Assembly: GCA_905233335.1 (NCBI GenBank)
Contig: CAJOED010000092.1
Location: 1 to 5,748 of the forward strand
Direction: 5' to 3'
Source: an uncultured Synergistales bacterium
GTDB taxonomy: Bacteria > Synergistota > Synergistia > Synergistales > Aminobacteriaceae
DNA: 5,748 bases
In this document: one piece after another, positions 5,662 to 5,748 of the stretch
Numbering within the stretch: position 1 is the first letter of the stretch
Layout: each line of letters starts with the position of its first letter
Notes under the pieces: generated by a model
What the model was told of the DNA's origin: nothing
Database searches by the model: none
The model's input: only the letters and a program-made list of their open reading frames with translations
Program-made: the position numbers and the translations under genes

Positions 5662-5725
5662 CTCCCGCCCCTTTCTGCAGGGGAGAAATCAACCCTACGA
5701 CAACCCCCTGCGGATTTCGAGGGGT
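5662..5725 (-). promoter_or_regulatory. Structured leader that sequesters the peptide's ribosome binding site
   Basis: In transcription order on the minus strand the leader carries four alternating blocks: CCCCT (5724-5720), AGGGG (5709-5705), CCCCT (5683-5679) and AGGGG (5672-5668, the ribosome-binding site). Neighbouring blocks form two hairpins with loops of 10 and 6 bases, the second hiding the ribosome-binding site. CTCCC (5685-5681) can alternatively pair with GGGAG (5666-5662). Pairing block two with block three would instead free the site. This is a possible on/off translational switch, common in type I toxin mRNAs that need processing before translation. Confidence 0.45.
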
Positions 5726-5748
5726 CATCCTGTTTCACTACCGCCGAA

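Noticed and set aside
5583..5748. Plus-strand frame open from the ATG at 5583 to the window edge
   Set aside because: It lies antisense to the minus-strand peptide and its leader, has no ribosome-binding site, its composition is Pro/Thr/Arg-rich without recognisable domain, and the minus-strand reading explains the start, ribosome-binding site and terminator better.
5450..5748. tRNA or CRISPR array at the right end
   Set aside because: No cloverleaf with a T-loop and acceptor stem is found on either strand, and there are no regularly spaced repeats.

Overview
The window looks like a chromosomal segment from an anaerobic, fermentative, probably gut- or rumen-type bacterium. An [FeFe]-hydrogenase maturase (HydE) sits next to its TM1266-type partner, there is a roughly 500-residue (type I length) 4-alpha-glucanotransferase, and there is a YjfB-like small protein. 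This combination fits Synergistota or Clostridia. The assignment is inferred from gene content only.

The left half (1-3196) is read on the minus strand. In transcription order it has a small YjfB-like protein (3196-2933), a hairpin terminator (2927-2895), a YtcJ-type amidohydrolase whose metal-binding motifs are largely gone (2866-1541), and malQ (1524-19). malQ begins 16 bases after the amidohydrolase stop codon, so the last two are co-transcribed. A 125-base divergent intergenic region (3197-3321) holds overlapping promoters for both directions.

The right half (3322-5449) is a tight plus-strand operon. It encodes a secreted M15-type D-Ala-D-Ala carboxypeptidase-like zinc peptidase, a full-length TM1266-family protein, a shortened tandem copy of that protein lacking 36 internal residues, and hydE. 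Spacings are 13, 11 and 1 bases. HydE builds part of the H-cluster; hydF, hydG and the hydrogenase structural genes are not in the window.

The last 300 bases (5450-5748) are the least ordinary part. On the minus strand there is a 29-codon ORF for a hydrophobic peptide with a basic tail. Its ribosome-binding site lies inside a hairpin, and a nested hairpin with a T-tract follows the gene. Facing it on the plus strand, starting 2 bases after the hydE stop codon, is a strong extended -10 promoter. It would transcribe an RNA antisense to the whole 3' end of the peptide's mRNA. This is the layout of a type I toxin-antitoxin locus of the txpA/RatA or bsrG/SR4 kind. I do not recognise the peptide or the RNA as a known family, so this is the best candidate here for an undescribed system.
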